64,000 bases of DNA from Bacteroidales bacterium (lineage in GTDB: Bacteria; Bacteroidota; Bacteroidia; Bacteroidales; UBA7960): NCBI GenBank assembly GCA_012521995.1, contig JAAYLH010000060.1, forward strand, positions 1 through 64,000, written 5' to 3'. Shown here piece after piece: positions 51,480-60,009 of this stretch. Below the pieces are notes generated by a model. That model was given only the letters and a program-made list of their open reading frames with translations, was not told the origin of the DNA and did no database searches. The position numbers were made by a program, and so were the translations under genes. The number at the start of each line of letters is the position of its first letter. Within the stretch, counting starts at the first letter, position 1.

Positions 51480-53576
51480 TCAGTTCAGTTCTATATAAAT
51501 TTGATTCCCTGGACTTACTCTTATTCCTGCTTGCAAACTTTGCCGCCTGACAACCCCGCGGCCGGTGAACCTTACCCTTAAACCGGAATTTTCGAGCACA
51601 AATAAAGCATCCTTTAAACTCATTCCTACAACATCAGGAACCAGGTTTTCAATAAAATTCTTTTCCCAGAAGCTTACCGTGTCATTGCTTGCCACAGTGC
51701 TGGCCCAATGGCTTTGAACATTGTCAATCATTTTGCAGTCAAACGCTGAATAAATGGTTCTGACATCCTCAGTATTGGCATTTCTGAACGATGGGAGGGA
51801 AGCCAACAGAGTTTCCGATTGCTTGGGTTGGGGGTAATTCAATTGGGTGGCAAAGATCTTGTCTGCTACCTCTTTAAATACAGGCGCTGCCACCTGGCTT
51901 CCTGTGAATATGTAACCCTTCGGATTGTGTATCACCACAATCATGCTGTATGCAGGCTGGTCGGCAGGAAAATAACCAACAAAGGATGCACGGTAGGAGG
52001 TTCTTCCATCCGTACGATAACCTTGGCTGGTGTTGGCAACTTGTGCAGTACCCGTTTTGCCAGCTATGTCATAAAGAGAAGTCCTGATGTTTTTTGCAGT
52101 CCCATTTTCCACTACCCCTACCAGCATTTCCCTGACGGTCTCAAGAGTCGACTGGCTGGCAATGCTCCTGAGAATGATTTCTGGCTGAAAACGCTTGATG
52201 GTCTTTCCAGTTTGTCTGATCTCCTCTACAAACATGGGCTTCATCATCCGCCCGTTGTTGGCCACTGCATTGTATAACGACAAGGTTTGAAGTGGGGTGA
52301 CAGAAACCTCATAACCGATAGACATCCAGGGTAAGGTGACCCCTGACCAGGATGCACCTTTGGGGTCATTGATCCAGGGCTTGCCTTCACCAGCAATTTC
52401 CAGACCCAGGGGCTGATCCAGCCTGAGCCCTTTTATGCGGTCAATAAATTGTTGGGGATGATCCTTGTATGCATTGTAAACCAACTGGGAGATGCCAACG
52501 TTGGAGGAAACCTCAAATGCATGCATCGCTGTTATGCTGCCAAAGCCCTCCTCTTTCGAGTCCCTCATGATACGGTCGGCATATCTAATCACTCCATTGC
52601 CTGTATGAACAATGTCTTCTGGTTTTACCTTCCCGTCTTCCAGCAAAGCAATCATGCTTGCCAGTTTAAAAGTTGAGCCGGGTTCCGCACTTTCTCCAAC
52701 AGCATAATTGTAAGTCTCACGGTAATTTCCATCCGTTTGGCGGGTAAGGTTGGAAATGGCCTTGATCTTCCCTGTCGAAACTTCCATCAGCACCGCGGAG
52801 CCAAATTCGGCATCATACCTGTTTAAGGATTTTAGCAGGGCATTCTCGACCATGTCCTGCATGGTGATGTTGATAGTGGTAATAAGGTCTTTGCCATTTT
52901 CAGGCTGAATCTCATTCTCGTCATTTATGGGAACCCAGGTTCCTGCTGTGCGCAGCATCAGGCGTTTCCCCTGAATTCCCTCAAGTTCCTTGCGGTAAGC
53001 TCCTTCAAGGCCCACATACACCCCTTCTGCCTCATAGCCAATGGTGCGGGCTGCCATGGTCTTATAAGGCATCTCTCGGCGTGCACGTTCATTCTCAATG
53101 CGCCCTCCACGGTATTTGCCAAGCCTGAAAATGGGGAAGTTTCGAAGAACCTGAAGCTGATTGTAAGTCACGTTGCGCTTCACCAGAAAGTAACGCTCTT
53201 CCTTGTCCCTGGCACGGTTAAGTGCTGAAAGGTATTGGCCTTTGGTGCGGTCACCAAAAAGCTGCGAGAGCATCAGGGCCAGTGAATCAATGCCCTGTTT
53301 GTAAACATCATCAGTGATCACATCAGGGCCCATGTCCATCCTGATTTCATATATGGGAACACTGGTGGCCAAAAGCCGACCATCCTCAGCGCATATGTCT
53401 CCTCTTAAGGCCTCAATGTTTTCATAGCGCAAGGTGGTGTTTTTAGCCTTTTCTCGCCATTTTTCGCCATCTACCGTTTGTATGTATATGGCCCTGAACA
53501 GGATGGAAAGCCCGAAAACTACCATAGTGAAATATACCAGGTAAGTCCGTTGTATTATTTGTTTTCTTTCATCCAT
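51480..53576 (-). CDS. ftsI: Division-specific transpeptidase FtsI (penicillin-binding protein) with PASTA domain
   Basis: The 698-residue class B penicillin-binding protein has an N-terminal transmembrane helix (about 12-32), a dimerisation region and the transpeptidase domain with SxxK at Ser301-Lys304 (EPGSTFKL), SSN at 357-359 and KTG in AGKTGTAQV. The C-terminal 65 residues (LVPDVVGMSLKDALFVLENSGLRVRF) form one PASTA domain, which may bind glycan or the division complex. It crosslinks septal peptidoglycan with FtsW. Confidence 0.97.
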   Translation of the reverse strand: MDERKQIIQRTYLVYFTMVVFGLSILFRAIYIQTVDGEKWREKAKNTTLRYENIEALRGDICAEDGRLLATSVPIYEIRMDMGPDVITDDVYKQGIDSLALMLSQLFGDRTKGQYLSALNRARDKEERYFLVKRNVTYNQLQVLRNFPIFRLGKYRGGRIENERARREMPYKTMAARTIGYEAEGVYVGLEGAYRKELEGIQGKRLMLRTAGTWVPINDENEIQPENGKDLITTINITMQDMVENALLKSLNRYDAEFGSAVLMEVSTGKIKAISNLTRQTDGNYRETYNYAVGESAEPGSTFKLASMIALLEDGKVKPEDIVHTGNGVIRYADRIMRDSKEEGFGSITAMHAFEVSSNVGISQLVYNAYKDHPQQFIDRIKGLRLDQPLGLEIAGEGKPWINDPKGASWSGVTLPWMSIGYEVSVTPLQTLSLYNAVANNGRMMKPMFVEEIRQTGKTIKRFQPEIILRSIASQSTLETVREMLVGVVENGTAKNIRTSLYDIAGKTGTAQVANTSQGYRTDGRTSYRASFVGYFPADQPAYSMIVVIHNPKGYIFTGSQVAAPVFKEVADKIFATQLNYPQPKQSETLLASLPSFRNANTEDVRTIYSAFDCKMIDNVQSHWASTVASNDTVSFWEKNFIENLVPDVVGMSLKDALFVLENSGLRVRFTGRGVVRRQSLQAGIRVSPGNQIYIELN

Positions 53577-53602
53577 TTTTTCTGTTGCTCTTTTGGGCCA
53601 GG

Positions 53603-54007
53603 TTAGCGAAGCAGTTTTTTTAAGAAGTTGCCGTTTGAAACTTTACTGGAGATTTGCCTGGGCGGAACCGTTGATTCAACAAATCCCTTGTTTTGAAGCC
53701 TTCGGGCAATCTCTGATTGATTACTCAGGAACATAAGTTCTGATTTGGTCAGGGTATGTCGTGTACGCAATTCCACGATCTCCTTGCGTAAGGTTTCTAC
53801 TTCGCGGGCCTTCTTCTCTGCGTAATAGGTGTTGGAGATCAGGAAAAATGCCAACCCGGCAAGAAAAAAGAAAAAGGGCAGGGAAGTGGCCATCCCTTCC
53901 TTGGTTAGAATGCTCCCATCCAGCATGTTGTGGATGAAACGAGAAACAGTACCCTTACGGGAAGTTGCTTTTTTCTTTTTCTCCTGCTTGAGTTTGTTTT
54001 TACCCAT
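53603..54007 (-). CDS. ftsL: FtsL-like division protein
   Basis: The 134-residue protein has a very basic cytosolic start (MGKNKLKQEKKKKATSRKG), one transmembrane helix (about 42-60) and a periplasmic coiled coil (EVETLRKEIVELRTRHTLTKSELMFLSN). Sequence conservation of FtsL is poor, so the call rests on topology and position between rsmH and ftsI. It would link FtsQ to the FtsWI synthase. Confidence 0.88.
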   Translation of the reverse strand: MGKNKLKQEKKKKATSRKGTVSRFIHNMLDGSILTKEGMATSLPFFFFLAGLAFFLISNTYYAEKKAREVETLRKEIVELRTRHTLTKSELMFLSNQSEIARRLQNKGFVESTVPPRQISSKVSNGNFLKKLLR

Positions 54008-54010
54008 AGG

Positions 54011-54931
54011 TTATTTTCCCTCCTTATCTCCGTTAATTCTTTTTTCTGCAATTCTTAAGCGGGCACTACGTGCCCTGTTGTTATTATTCATTTCTTCTTC
54101 CCCGGGCTTTATGGTCTTCCCAATCGGCACTAGGGGAGTCAAGGGATTACCAAAAAAGTCCTTTTCTACCTCCCCCCTGAAGTTGCCCGCTTTCATGTAG
54201 TGCTTCACAAGGCGGTCCTCCAATGAATGGTAGGAAATGACCACCAGCCTTCCACCTGGCCTGAGTACATCAGCGCTTTGTTCCAGGAATTCTTTTAAGG
54301 CTTCCAGCTCCTGGTTCACCTCAATGCGAAGAGCCTGGAATACTTGTGCGAAGAATTTGTTTTCCTTTCCCTTGGGTGCAAGTCTCTCCAGAATGCCTGT
54401 GAGTTGAAGCGTTGTGTCAATGCTGCCTTCTTTCCGGTGACGCTCAATAGTCCCTGCAATTTTATAAGCATTTCGCAACTCCCCGAAAAGAAAAAAAACA
54501 TCAGCCAGTTTCTCCATCGGATACTCATGAATCACCTCCCTGGCAGTTAACTTGGCATCACGGTTCATCCGCATGTCGAGGGGGCCTTCAAAGCGTGTCG
54601 AAAATCCTCGTTGAGCCTGGTCAAACTGGTGTGACGAAACTCCGAGATCTGCAAGGATCCCATCCACAGGCAATAAACCATATAGCTTCAGGAAGTTCCT
54701 CAGGTACCTGAAATTTTGGTTCAGGAATAAAACCCTCCGATCTTCAGGTACATTGGCCGCCGCATCCCAGTCCTGGTCAAAAGCAATGAGCTTGCCTGTT
54801 CCCAGCTGTTCCAGGATAGCCGCCGAGTGGCCACCGCCCCCAAAAGTCGCATCCACATAACGCCCTTCGGGTACTATCCGGAGCCCCTCAATGGAAGGCT
54901 CCAGCATGACCGGCTTATGATACCCCTTCAT
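54011..54931 (-). CDS. rsmH: 16S rRNA (cytosine(1402)-N(4))-methyltransferase
   Basis: The product methylates C1402 in 16S rRNA (MraW/RsmH). I choose ATG 54931 (MKGYHKPVMLEPSIEGL, 306 residues), because YHKPVML is the normal family start; the track ORF begins 14 codons earlier. The SAM motif YVDATFGGGGHSAAIL, the ILADLGVSSHQFD block and SYHSLEDRLVKHYMK are intact. With this start it overlaps the end of mraZ by 17 bp, consistent with coupling. Confidence 0.96.
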   Translation of the reverse strand: MKGYHKPVMLEPSIEGLRIVPEGRYVDATFGGGGHSAAILEQLGTGKLIAFDQDWDAAANVPEDRRVLFLNQNFRYLRNFLKLYGLLPVDGILADLGVSSHQFDQAQRGFSTRFEGPLDMRMNRDAKLTAREVIHEYPMEKLADVFFLFGELRNAYKIAGTIERHRKEGSIDTTLQLTGILERLAPKGKENKFFAQVFQALRIEVNQELEALKEFLEQSADVLRPGGRLVVISYHSLEDRLVKHYMKAGNFRGEVEKDFFGNPLTPLVPIGKTIKPGEEEMNNNNRARSARLRIAEKRINGDKEGK

Positions 54932-55391
54932 TCCCGGATTGGTTGGTGATTTTTCCCATGACATCCTCTGCAAGCGAAGAGAAGTCTTCCGGCTCGTTGT
55001 TCATCATCGATTCGTAAACTTCCCTTGCCCAGATTTCTATCCTTTGTCCGTAAGCAAAAAGAACGATCTCCTTTTCTATTCCTGCATATTCGAGCAGCGA
55101 CTTGGGCAATAGCAAACGATTGGCCGAATCTAGCATGACCTCCGAGGCCCCTCTGAAAAAATAACGCACAAATTCGCGGTTCTTTTTGTTATACAAATTC
55201 AGGGAATTTACCTCCTGTGAGATCTTTTGCCACTCACTTTGCGGGTATAGCGTAAGGTTTTTCTCAAATCCACGGTTAATGACGAATCGCTCCTGGTCTC
55301 CTTCCGTCAATTGCTTTTTCAAGCCGGAGGGCAACATGAAGCGGCCTTTGGAATCAACTTTAATATCAAATTCTCCAAGCAGATACGTCAT
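54915..55391 (-). CDS. mraZ: Transcriptional regulator MraZ
   Basis: The 158-residue protein is the AbrB-fold regulator at the head of the division cluster. It starts MTYLLGEFDIKVDSKGRFMLPSGLKKQL at 55391, with GGGAG a few bases upstream; the track ORF starts 13 codons earlier with non-family sequence. The second half repeats the fold (SANRLLLPKSLLEYAGI). MraZ forms a ring and represses or adjusts its own operon by binding direct repeats upstream; a matching repeat set is visible at 55431-55460. Confidence 0.96.
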   Translation of the reverse strand: MTYLLGEFDIKVDSKGRFMLPSGLKKQLTEGDQERFVINRGFEKNLTLYPQSEWQKISQEVNSLNLYNKKNREFVRYFFRGASEVMLDSANRLLLPKSLLEYAGIEKEIVLFAYGQRIEIWAREVYESMMNNEPEDFSSLAEDVMGKITNQSGNEGVS

Positions 55392-55709
55392 TCTCCCACA
55401 AATTTGTTTTGGTCTGTAAATATAATGCAAATTTTACCACTTTTTACCACTTTTTACCACATTGTTGATAACTTTTCACCCTCAAATCCATTGATTTAAT
55501 TGAAAAAGTTATTAAAGCATTGATAATCAAGAATTAAAAAATGCATGCAATTTATTTTGGTTATACATGTTTTTGGAATACAGATTATTAGGCATTGCAA
55601 TGTTTTTTCTTACATTATCCTTAATTTTGTATTATCTGCTTTTGACCTTTCACAGACTTTTTGTCCACCTGAAAGGCTTCATTTGCTGAATTTTTTATCA
55701 GACTTAAAA
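55392..55709. other. Divergent intergenic region between mraZ and glsA-like gene
   Basis: This gap holds the MraZ operator repeats on one side. On the other side TAATTTTG at 55622-55629 matches the -7 consensus and could drive the acyltransferase genes, 80 bp before the start at 55710. The track ORF start at 55545 runs through this promoter and is rejected. The rest is AT-rich with nothing else recognised. Confidence 0.5.
55431..55460 (-). promoter_or_regulatory. Probable MraZ operator: three GTGGTAAAAA direct repeats
   Basis: Read on the minus strand, GTGGTAAAAA occurs twice and is followed by GTGGTAAAAT, with an exact 10-bp period, 40-69 bp upstream of the mraZ start. MraZ of E. coli and other bacteria binds three or four TGGGN repeats with 5-bp spacers, that is the same 10-bp period. 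Here the core would be GTGGT. A near -7 element, TATATTTA (55424-55417), lies just downstream, so bound MraZ would cover the promoter. Confidence 0.75.
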
Positions 55710-56567
55710 ATGATGGAAGAACAAAAGGAATCGGAGAGGAATTTTCTGGATGTTGACAGTGTGTTTCGCAAAAAGGGTAAAAAAATTTACCCCTATATTC
55801 CGAAATTCATTATTCATTATCTTGAGCGGGTTGTTCATCAGGATGAAATGAATGAGGCATTGAACAGGCTTCATAATCTTGATGTCCATGACTTCCTGAA
55901 GGAAATCCTCCTGAATGAGTTTAAGGTCAACATTCATACCCAAAATTTTGATTACTTGCCTGCTGAAGGCTCATATATTGTTGCAAGCAACCATCCTTTG
56001 GGTGGTTTGGATGGCATTGCTTTGATGCACGTTGTAGGAAAGAAAAGAAAGGACTTTAAGTTTTTGGCCAACGATATCCTGATGGAATTGCCCAATGTTA
56101 AAGAATTATTTGTGCCCATCAACAAACATGGCCGCAATACTTATGAAGCTGTGCGAATGCTTGACAAGTTGTTCAGCTCAGGGGAAGCCGTGCTCATCTT
56201 CCCTGCCGGGTTGGTGTCGCGAAAGCAAAAACATGGCATTTACGACTTGCAATGGAAAAAAACGTTTATTTCCAAAGCGATTAAGTACCGGCGCGACATC
56301 ATTCCTGTGCATATTGACGGGCAGAACTCTCGGTTTTTTTATAACCTTGCAAATTGGCGTAAGCGGTTGAAAATCAAAGCAAATATAGAGATGCTCTATC
56401 TGCCCGATGAAATGTTCAAGCAAAAAAACAAAAATATTACGATTACCTTTGGGGAACCTGTTTCATATACTACCTTTACCAATGCATTAACACACCAGCA
56501 GTGGGCCGATCAGATGAAGGAGCATGTTTACGGTTTGCCAAAAGGCCAGTTGAAATTTCAGGTTTAG
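55710..56567 (+). CDS. PlsC-like O-acyltransferase, probable aminolipid synthesis (GlsA/OlsA-type)
   Basis: I start the 285-residue protein at 55710 (MMEEQKESERNFLDVDSVFRKK). It is a lysophospholipid-acyltransferase-like enzyme: the acyl-acceptor motif reads SNHPLGGLDGIAL (HX5D in place of the usual HX4D), with VKELFVPINKHGRNTYEAV and FPAGLVSRKQKH as the second and third motifs. A GNAT-like N-acyltransferase gene follows 23 bp downstream. This pairing matches glsA/glsB of Bacteroides thetaiotaomicron (glycine lipids) and olsA/olsB (ornithine lipids). The inferred role is adding the second acyl chain to a lyso-aminolipid; a phosphatidate role is possible. Confidence 0.8.
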   Translation: MMEEQKESERNFLDVDSVFRKKGKKIYPYIPKFIIHYLERVVHQDEMNEALNRLHNLDVHDFLKEILLNEFKVNIHTQNFDYLPAEGSYIVASNHPLGGLDGIALMHVVGKKRKDFKFLANDILMELPNVKELFVPINKHGRNTYEAVRMLDKLFSSGEAVLIFPAGLVSRKQKHGIYDLQWKKTFISKAIKYRRDIIPVHIDGQNSRFFYNLANWRKRLKIKANIEMLYLPDEMFKQKNKNITITFGEPVSYTTFTNALTHQQWADQMKEHVYGLPKGQLKFQV

Positions 56568-56590
56568 AGGTTTTAAATTAAACCAGTAAG

Positions 56591-57541
56591 ATGAAGGAGA
56601 TGAATGAGGAGCTGATCCCCCCCGTAGGTAGGGGTCTGATAATGGGAGAGTTAACAAGGGAGCGTTTCCTGAGGAAAACCAACAACGCTTCCAATGAGAT
56701 CTATGTAATTAATGCCCACAATGCGCCCAATGTCATGCGCGAGATCGGGCGTCTGCGCGAACTGTCCTTTAGAAATGCTGGTGGAGGGACGGGGAAACCC
56801 CTCGATATCGACCACTATGATACTGGGACGCTTCCCTATGAGCAATTGATCGTCTGGGACCCCGATAAAAAGGAAATTGTCGGTGGCTATCGTTATATTT
56901 TGTGTAAGAACGCTCCCATCGACAGCCTGGGCGTGCCTGATTTGGCTACCTCTGGATTATTCAGGTTTTCTCAAAAATTCCTTGCCGATTATCTGCCCTA
57001 TACCGTTGAATTGGGCCGGTCCTTTGTGCAGCCTGCCTATCAGCCCTCAAGGGAGAACCGCAAAAGCATTTTCTCACTCGATAACCTTTGGGATGGATTG
57101 GGTACCTTGGTAATCGATTTTCCCGAAGTAAAATATTACTTTGGAAAGGTTACCATGTATACCCATTTTAACTTGTATGCCCGCGACCTGATCCTCTATT
57201 TCCTTGGGCGTTACTTCCCTGATCCCGAAAAGCTTGTTTACCCCATTGAGCCCCTGGAAATGGTTACCCCCCTTGAGAAATTGAAGAAGGTCTTCACCGG
57301 CAAGAACCTTGAAGAAAACTTCAGATTGTTGTCAAAGGAGGTTCGAAAACAAAAGGAAAACATTCCGCCTCTGATCAATGCCTACTCAGCCCTTAGTTCT
57401 ACAATGAAAACCTTTGGTACTGCCATCAACCACCACTTTGGAGGAGTAGAGGAAACGGGCATTCTGATCACTGTTGCTGACATTCATGAAGCCAAGAAAG
57501 ACCGGTACATGAAGAGTTACCTGGATATTAAAGAAGAATAA
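56591..57541 (+). CDS. GNAT-type N-acyltransferase, probable aminolipid synthesis (GlsB/OlsB-type)
   Basis: The 316-residue protein has an acetyltransferase-like fold, with IYVINAHNAPNVMREIGRLRELSFRNAGGGTG and then VGGYRYILC and LGRSFVQPAYQPSRENRKSIFSLDNLWDGLG, the pattern of OlsB/GlsB N-acyltransferases (often annotated as hemolysin-like). These transfer a 3-hydroxyacyl chain from acyl carrier protein to an amino acid. Together with the preceding PlsC-like enzyme it could make glycine or ornithine lipids. The amino acid cannot be inferred from the sequence. Confidence 0.82.
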   Translation: MKEMNEELIPPVGRGLIMGELTRERFLRKTNNASNEIYVINAHNAPNVMREIGRLRELSFRNAGGGTGKPLDIDHYDTGTLPYEQLIVWDPDKKEIVGGYRYILCKNAPIDSLGVPDLATSGLFRFSQKFLADYLPYTVELGRSFVQPAYQPSRENRKSIFSLDNLWDGLGTLVIDFPEVKYYFGKVTMYTHFNLYARDLILYFLGRYFPDPEKLVYPIEPLEMVTPLEKLKKVFTGKNLEENFRLLSKEVRKQKENIPPLINAYSALSSTMKTFGTAINHHFGGVEETGILITVADIHEAKKDRYMKSYLDIKEE

Positions 57542-57580
57542 GGATTCTCCCTGGATGTTACCCTAAAAGGAAGGCCAGAT

Positions 57581-58195
57581 ATGGTGATTCGCTCGGCTGA
57601 ATTCATAAAAAGTTCACCCTCGCTCAATGAGTGCCCCGAAAGCACGCTGCCCGAATATGCATTTATTGGACGCTCCAATGTGGGAAAGTCCTCACTCATC
57701 AATACAATTACGGGATTCTCAAAACTGGCTAAAATCTCTTCAAGTCCCGGAAAAACTCAGCTGATCAACCATTTCCTGATCAATGAGGCCTGGTATCTTA
57801 CCGACCTCCCTGGCTTTGGCTTTGCTAAAGTTCCTGTCCGAATCAAACGCAAGTGGGATTTAATGATTCGCAACTATCTGCTGAAACGCCCAAACCTGGT
57901 TTGTTCATTCCTGTTGATTGATATAAGACATGAAGCCCTGAAAAATGACCTTGAGTTCATGGCCTGGATGGGCGGCCGCAGAATCCCGTTTTACCTGATC
58001 TTTACCAAAGCCGACAAACTGACCCACAACCAACGGCAATCTGCCATCGCAGCCTATATGAAGGTCCTGGGCGAGCAGTGGGAACCCCTGCCTCCTTTTT
58101 TGGTTACCAGCAGCGATACTGGTATGGGAAGGGAAGAACTTCTTGCCCTGATCGAAACTTTTAACAACGGCTTTCAAGCCGAAGGCCTGGGTTGA
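57581..58195 (+). CDS. engB: Ribosome biogenesis GTPase EngB/YsxC
   Basis: The 204-residue protein is a TRAFAC GTPase needed for 50S subunit assembly. G1 is GRSNVGKSSLINTI, the G2 threonine lies in SSSPGKTQLINHF, G3 is DLPGFGFAKV and G4 is FTKADKL. Length is normal. It follows the aminolipid pair by 39 bp on the same strand and may share their transcript; it ends one base from the convergent gldB. Confidence 0.97.
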   Translation: MVIRSAEFIKSSPSLNECPESTLPEYAFIGRSNVGKSSLINTITGFSKLAKISSSPGKTQLINHFLINEAWYLTDLPGFGFAKVPVRIKRKWDLMIRNYLLKRPNLVCSFLLIDIRHEALKNDLEFMAWMGGRRIPFYLIFTKADKLTHNQRQSAIAAYMKVLGEQWEPLPPFLVTSSDTGMGREELLALIETFNNGFQAEGLG

Positions 58196-59215
58196 TTATG
58201 GCCTGAACCCTGATTGATTCAATATCTTCTGTGCGTCATTTTCCTTGAACAGCCCGGCAAGTCCCTTGACTTGATTCCTTTCCATATATTTCCTTACAAT
58301 CTGCCAGCCGATATAGGCTGCCGTCCGCGGTGGGGCATTCCTCGAAAAAGGTGCAGTAAATGGAGCATCGCCCAGGAACTTAATGATGATCTGGCGGTCA
58401 CTTGAATACAGCATTTCATTTTCCAGAAAATACGACCATGCCCTGCCCATATTTGCCTCCAACCATTTCAACTGACCCTGGTCATAAGTCATCTTTAGGG
58501 TGTCGGGATGCTGGGGAAGCATACAATCCAAAAAATACAGAATCTTTCCTTCATAGATCATATAGTCCAGAAAACGCTCAGGCATTGCGGCCATTTCCTG
58601 CAGCTTTCGTTCACCCAGCAGCTTCATCACGTCAATGCTCACAAAGGCTGGTTGCATCCCAAAAGTCTGGTAGGATGGAACCCCAACTTTCGGGTATAAG
58701 TGGTAGTCCTTCCCCAGGTACATGTCCAGTCCGATCACAATGATGTCTTCATAATCTTTCACGGGGTATTGAAAATCCAGGCCGGAAATATAAGTGAACA
58801 CCCTTGGAATGGCTTCACCCGGAAAATGATGGTGGTAGTAACGGAATGCCTCACTCAACTCTTTTTCAAGGAAAGTAACATCAGGCCAGACTTCTTTTGT
58901 GTCGAGATACAACTCCCTAATCTGCGGATCGCTGATATAGTCAAATAATTGTTGCCGGCCCTGTTCTGTTCTGATGTTTTCTCCCAGGAAAACATAATAC
59001 CTATCAATATAGGGTTCGATTTCATCTTTCAGGGCGTAAGGGTTGAGGTTAAAAAGCACTTCCTCATAACGGCCAATAGAAACGGGCTCAATTTTTATTC
59101 CGGAAATATCTGCTTGGTAATGAGGTCTTTTTTCGGTGCCCCCGCAGGAAATCATTACGGCAGAAAAGAAAAACAACAGTAGGAAAAGGGTTTGATGGTT
59201 CGGTCGTATCTTCAT
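58196..59215 (-). CDS. gldB: Gliding-motility lipoprotein GldB homologue
   Basis: From ATG 59215 the product is 339 residues with a lipobox MISC (near residue 24), so it is a lipoprotein. The body (ISGIKIEPVSIGRYEEVLFNLNPYALKDEIEPYIDRYYVFLGENI and GLDMYLGKDYHLYPKVG, then WSYFLENEMLYSSDRQIIIKFLGDAPFTAPFS) matches GldB. That protein is required for gliding in Flavobacterium but is also kept in many non-gliding Bacteroidota. No gldC or other gliding gene lies next to it, so motility cannot be concluded. Confidence 0.9.
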   Translation of the reverse strand: MKIRPNHQTLFLLLFFFSAVMISCGGTEKRPHYQADISGIKIEPVSIGRYEEVLFNLNPYALKDEIEPYIDRYYVFLGENIRTEQGRQQLFDYISDPQIRELYLDTKEVWPDVTFLEKELSEAFRYYHHHFPGEAIPRVFTYISGLDFQYPVKDYEDIIVIGLDMYLGKDYHLYPKVGVPSYQTFGMQPAFVSIDVMKLLGERKLQEMAAMPERFLDYMIYEGKILYFLDCMLPQHPDTLKMTYDQGQLKWLEANMGRAWSYFLENEMLYSSDRQIIIKFLGDAPFTAPFSRNAPPRTAAYIGWQIVRKYMERNQVKGLAGLFKENDAQKILNQSGFRP

Positions 59216-59318
59216 AAGGGTTGAAAAATTTGGGTTAAAAACCAAAACTGCCTTTATTGAAATCTAAAAAAATAAAAAATAATGGTTAATATTGTATTTA
59301 ATTATAAACGCCAAAATT

Positions 59319-59999
59319 ATGAAAAAAATATTGTTGTCGGTTCTGCTGGTCGTATTGTTGGTCCCAATGGCCTTTTCATTGGATCCCAGTGGATTTCGCT
59401 TTGGGCTAAAAGCCTCTCCTTCCGTTGTCTGGATGCGTCCCGAAACCACCAATTACACCAGCGATGGCCTGCGTGTCGGGTTCTCCTATGGGCTTGTTGG
59501 CGATATTCGCCTGGGTGATTTTTATGATTTCTCCACAGGAATTACAATTAATATGGTTGGGGGAAAACTTGTTTATCCCTTCAAACTTTCCATTGAGGAG
59601 CAAGTGGACTTGTCACGGACCTATAAACTCAACTACCTCGAGATACCCCTGACCATTAAGATGCATACACAGGAAATTGGCTACCTGACTTATTATGGCC
59701 GCTTTGGTTTTGGGGCTGGCGTTAATTTACGTTCTAAGGCAAGTGATAGTTATGTTTCTGCCGGTAATCAGATTACCATTGAACGCGAGGATATAAAGAG
59801 CGAGACTCGTTTGCTGCGTGGATCACTCATTGTTGGAGTGGGGGTGGAATACTCTGTGGGTGGAAGAACCGCGCTTGTGGGTGGCCTCACCTTCAACAAT
59901 GGCTTCACCAATGTCCTGAAGGGCACCAACGATGCGGTCGGCCGTAAACCCAGCGCCATAAATAATTTCCTCGAGCTAACCCTGGGAGTCATGTTCTAA
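59319..59999 (+). CDS. PorT-family outer-membrane beta-barrel protein
   Basis: From ATG 59319 the 226-residue product has a signal peptide ending near AFSLDPS and then alternating beta strands (FRFGLKASPSVVWMRP, FSYGLVGDIRLGDFYDFSTGITINMVGGKL), ending in LELTLGVMF. The terminal phenylalanine and the amphipathic strands indicate a small outer-membrane barrel. It resembles PorT, which is needed for type IX secretion in Porphyromonas, but this family also has paralogues with other roles. It is divergent from gldB. Confidence 0.8.
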   Translation: MKKILLSVLLVVLLVPMAFSLDPSGFRFGLKASPSVVWMRPETTNYTSDGLRVGFSYGLVGDIRLGDFYDFSTGITINMVGGKLVYPFKLSIEEQVDLSRTYKLNYLEIPLTIKMHTQEIGYLTYYGRFGFGAGVNLRSKASDSYVSAGNQITIEREDIKSETRLLRGSLIVGVGVEYSVGGRTALVGGLTFNNGFTNVLKGTNDAVGRKPSAINNFLELTLGVMF

Positions 60000-60009
60000 A
60001 CCTTGCTGA

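Noticed and set aside
55545-55709. Extended N-terminus of the PlsC-like gene
   Set aside because: The extension runs through a -7 element and has no family similarity; ATG 55710 is preferred.
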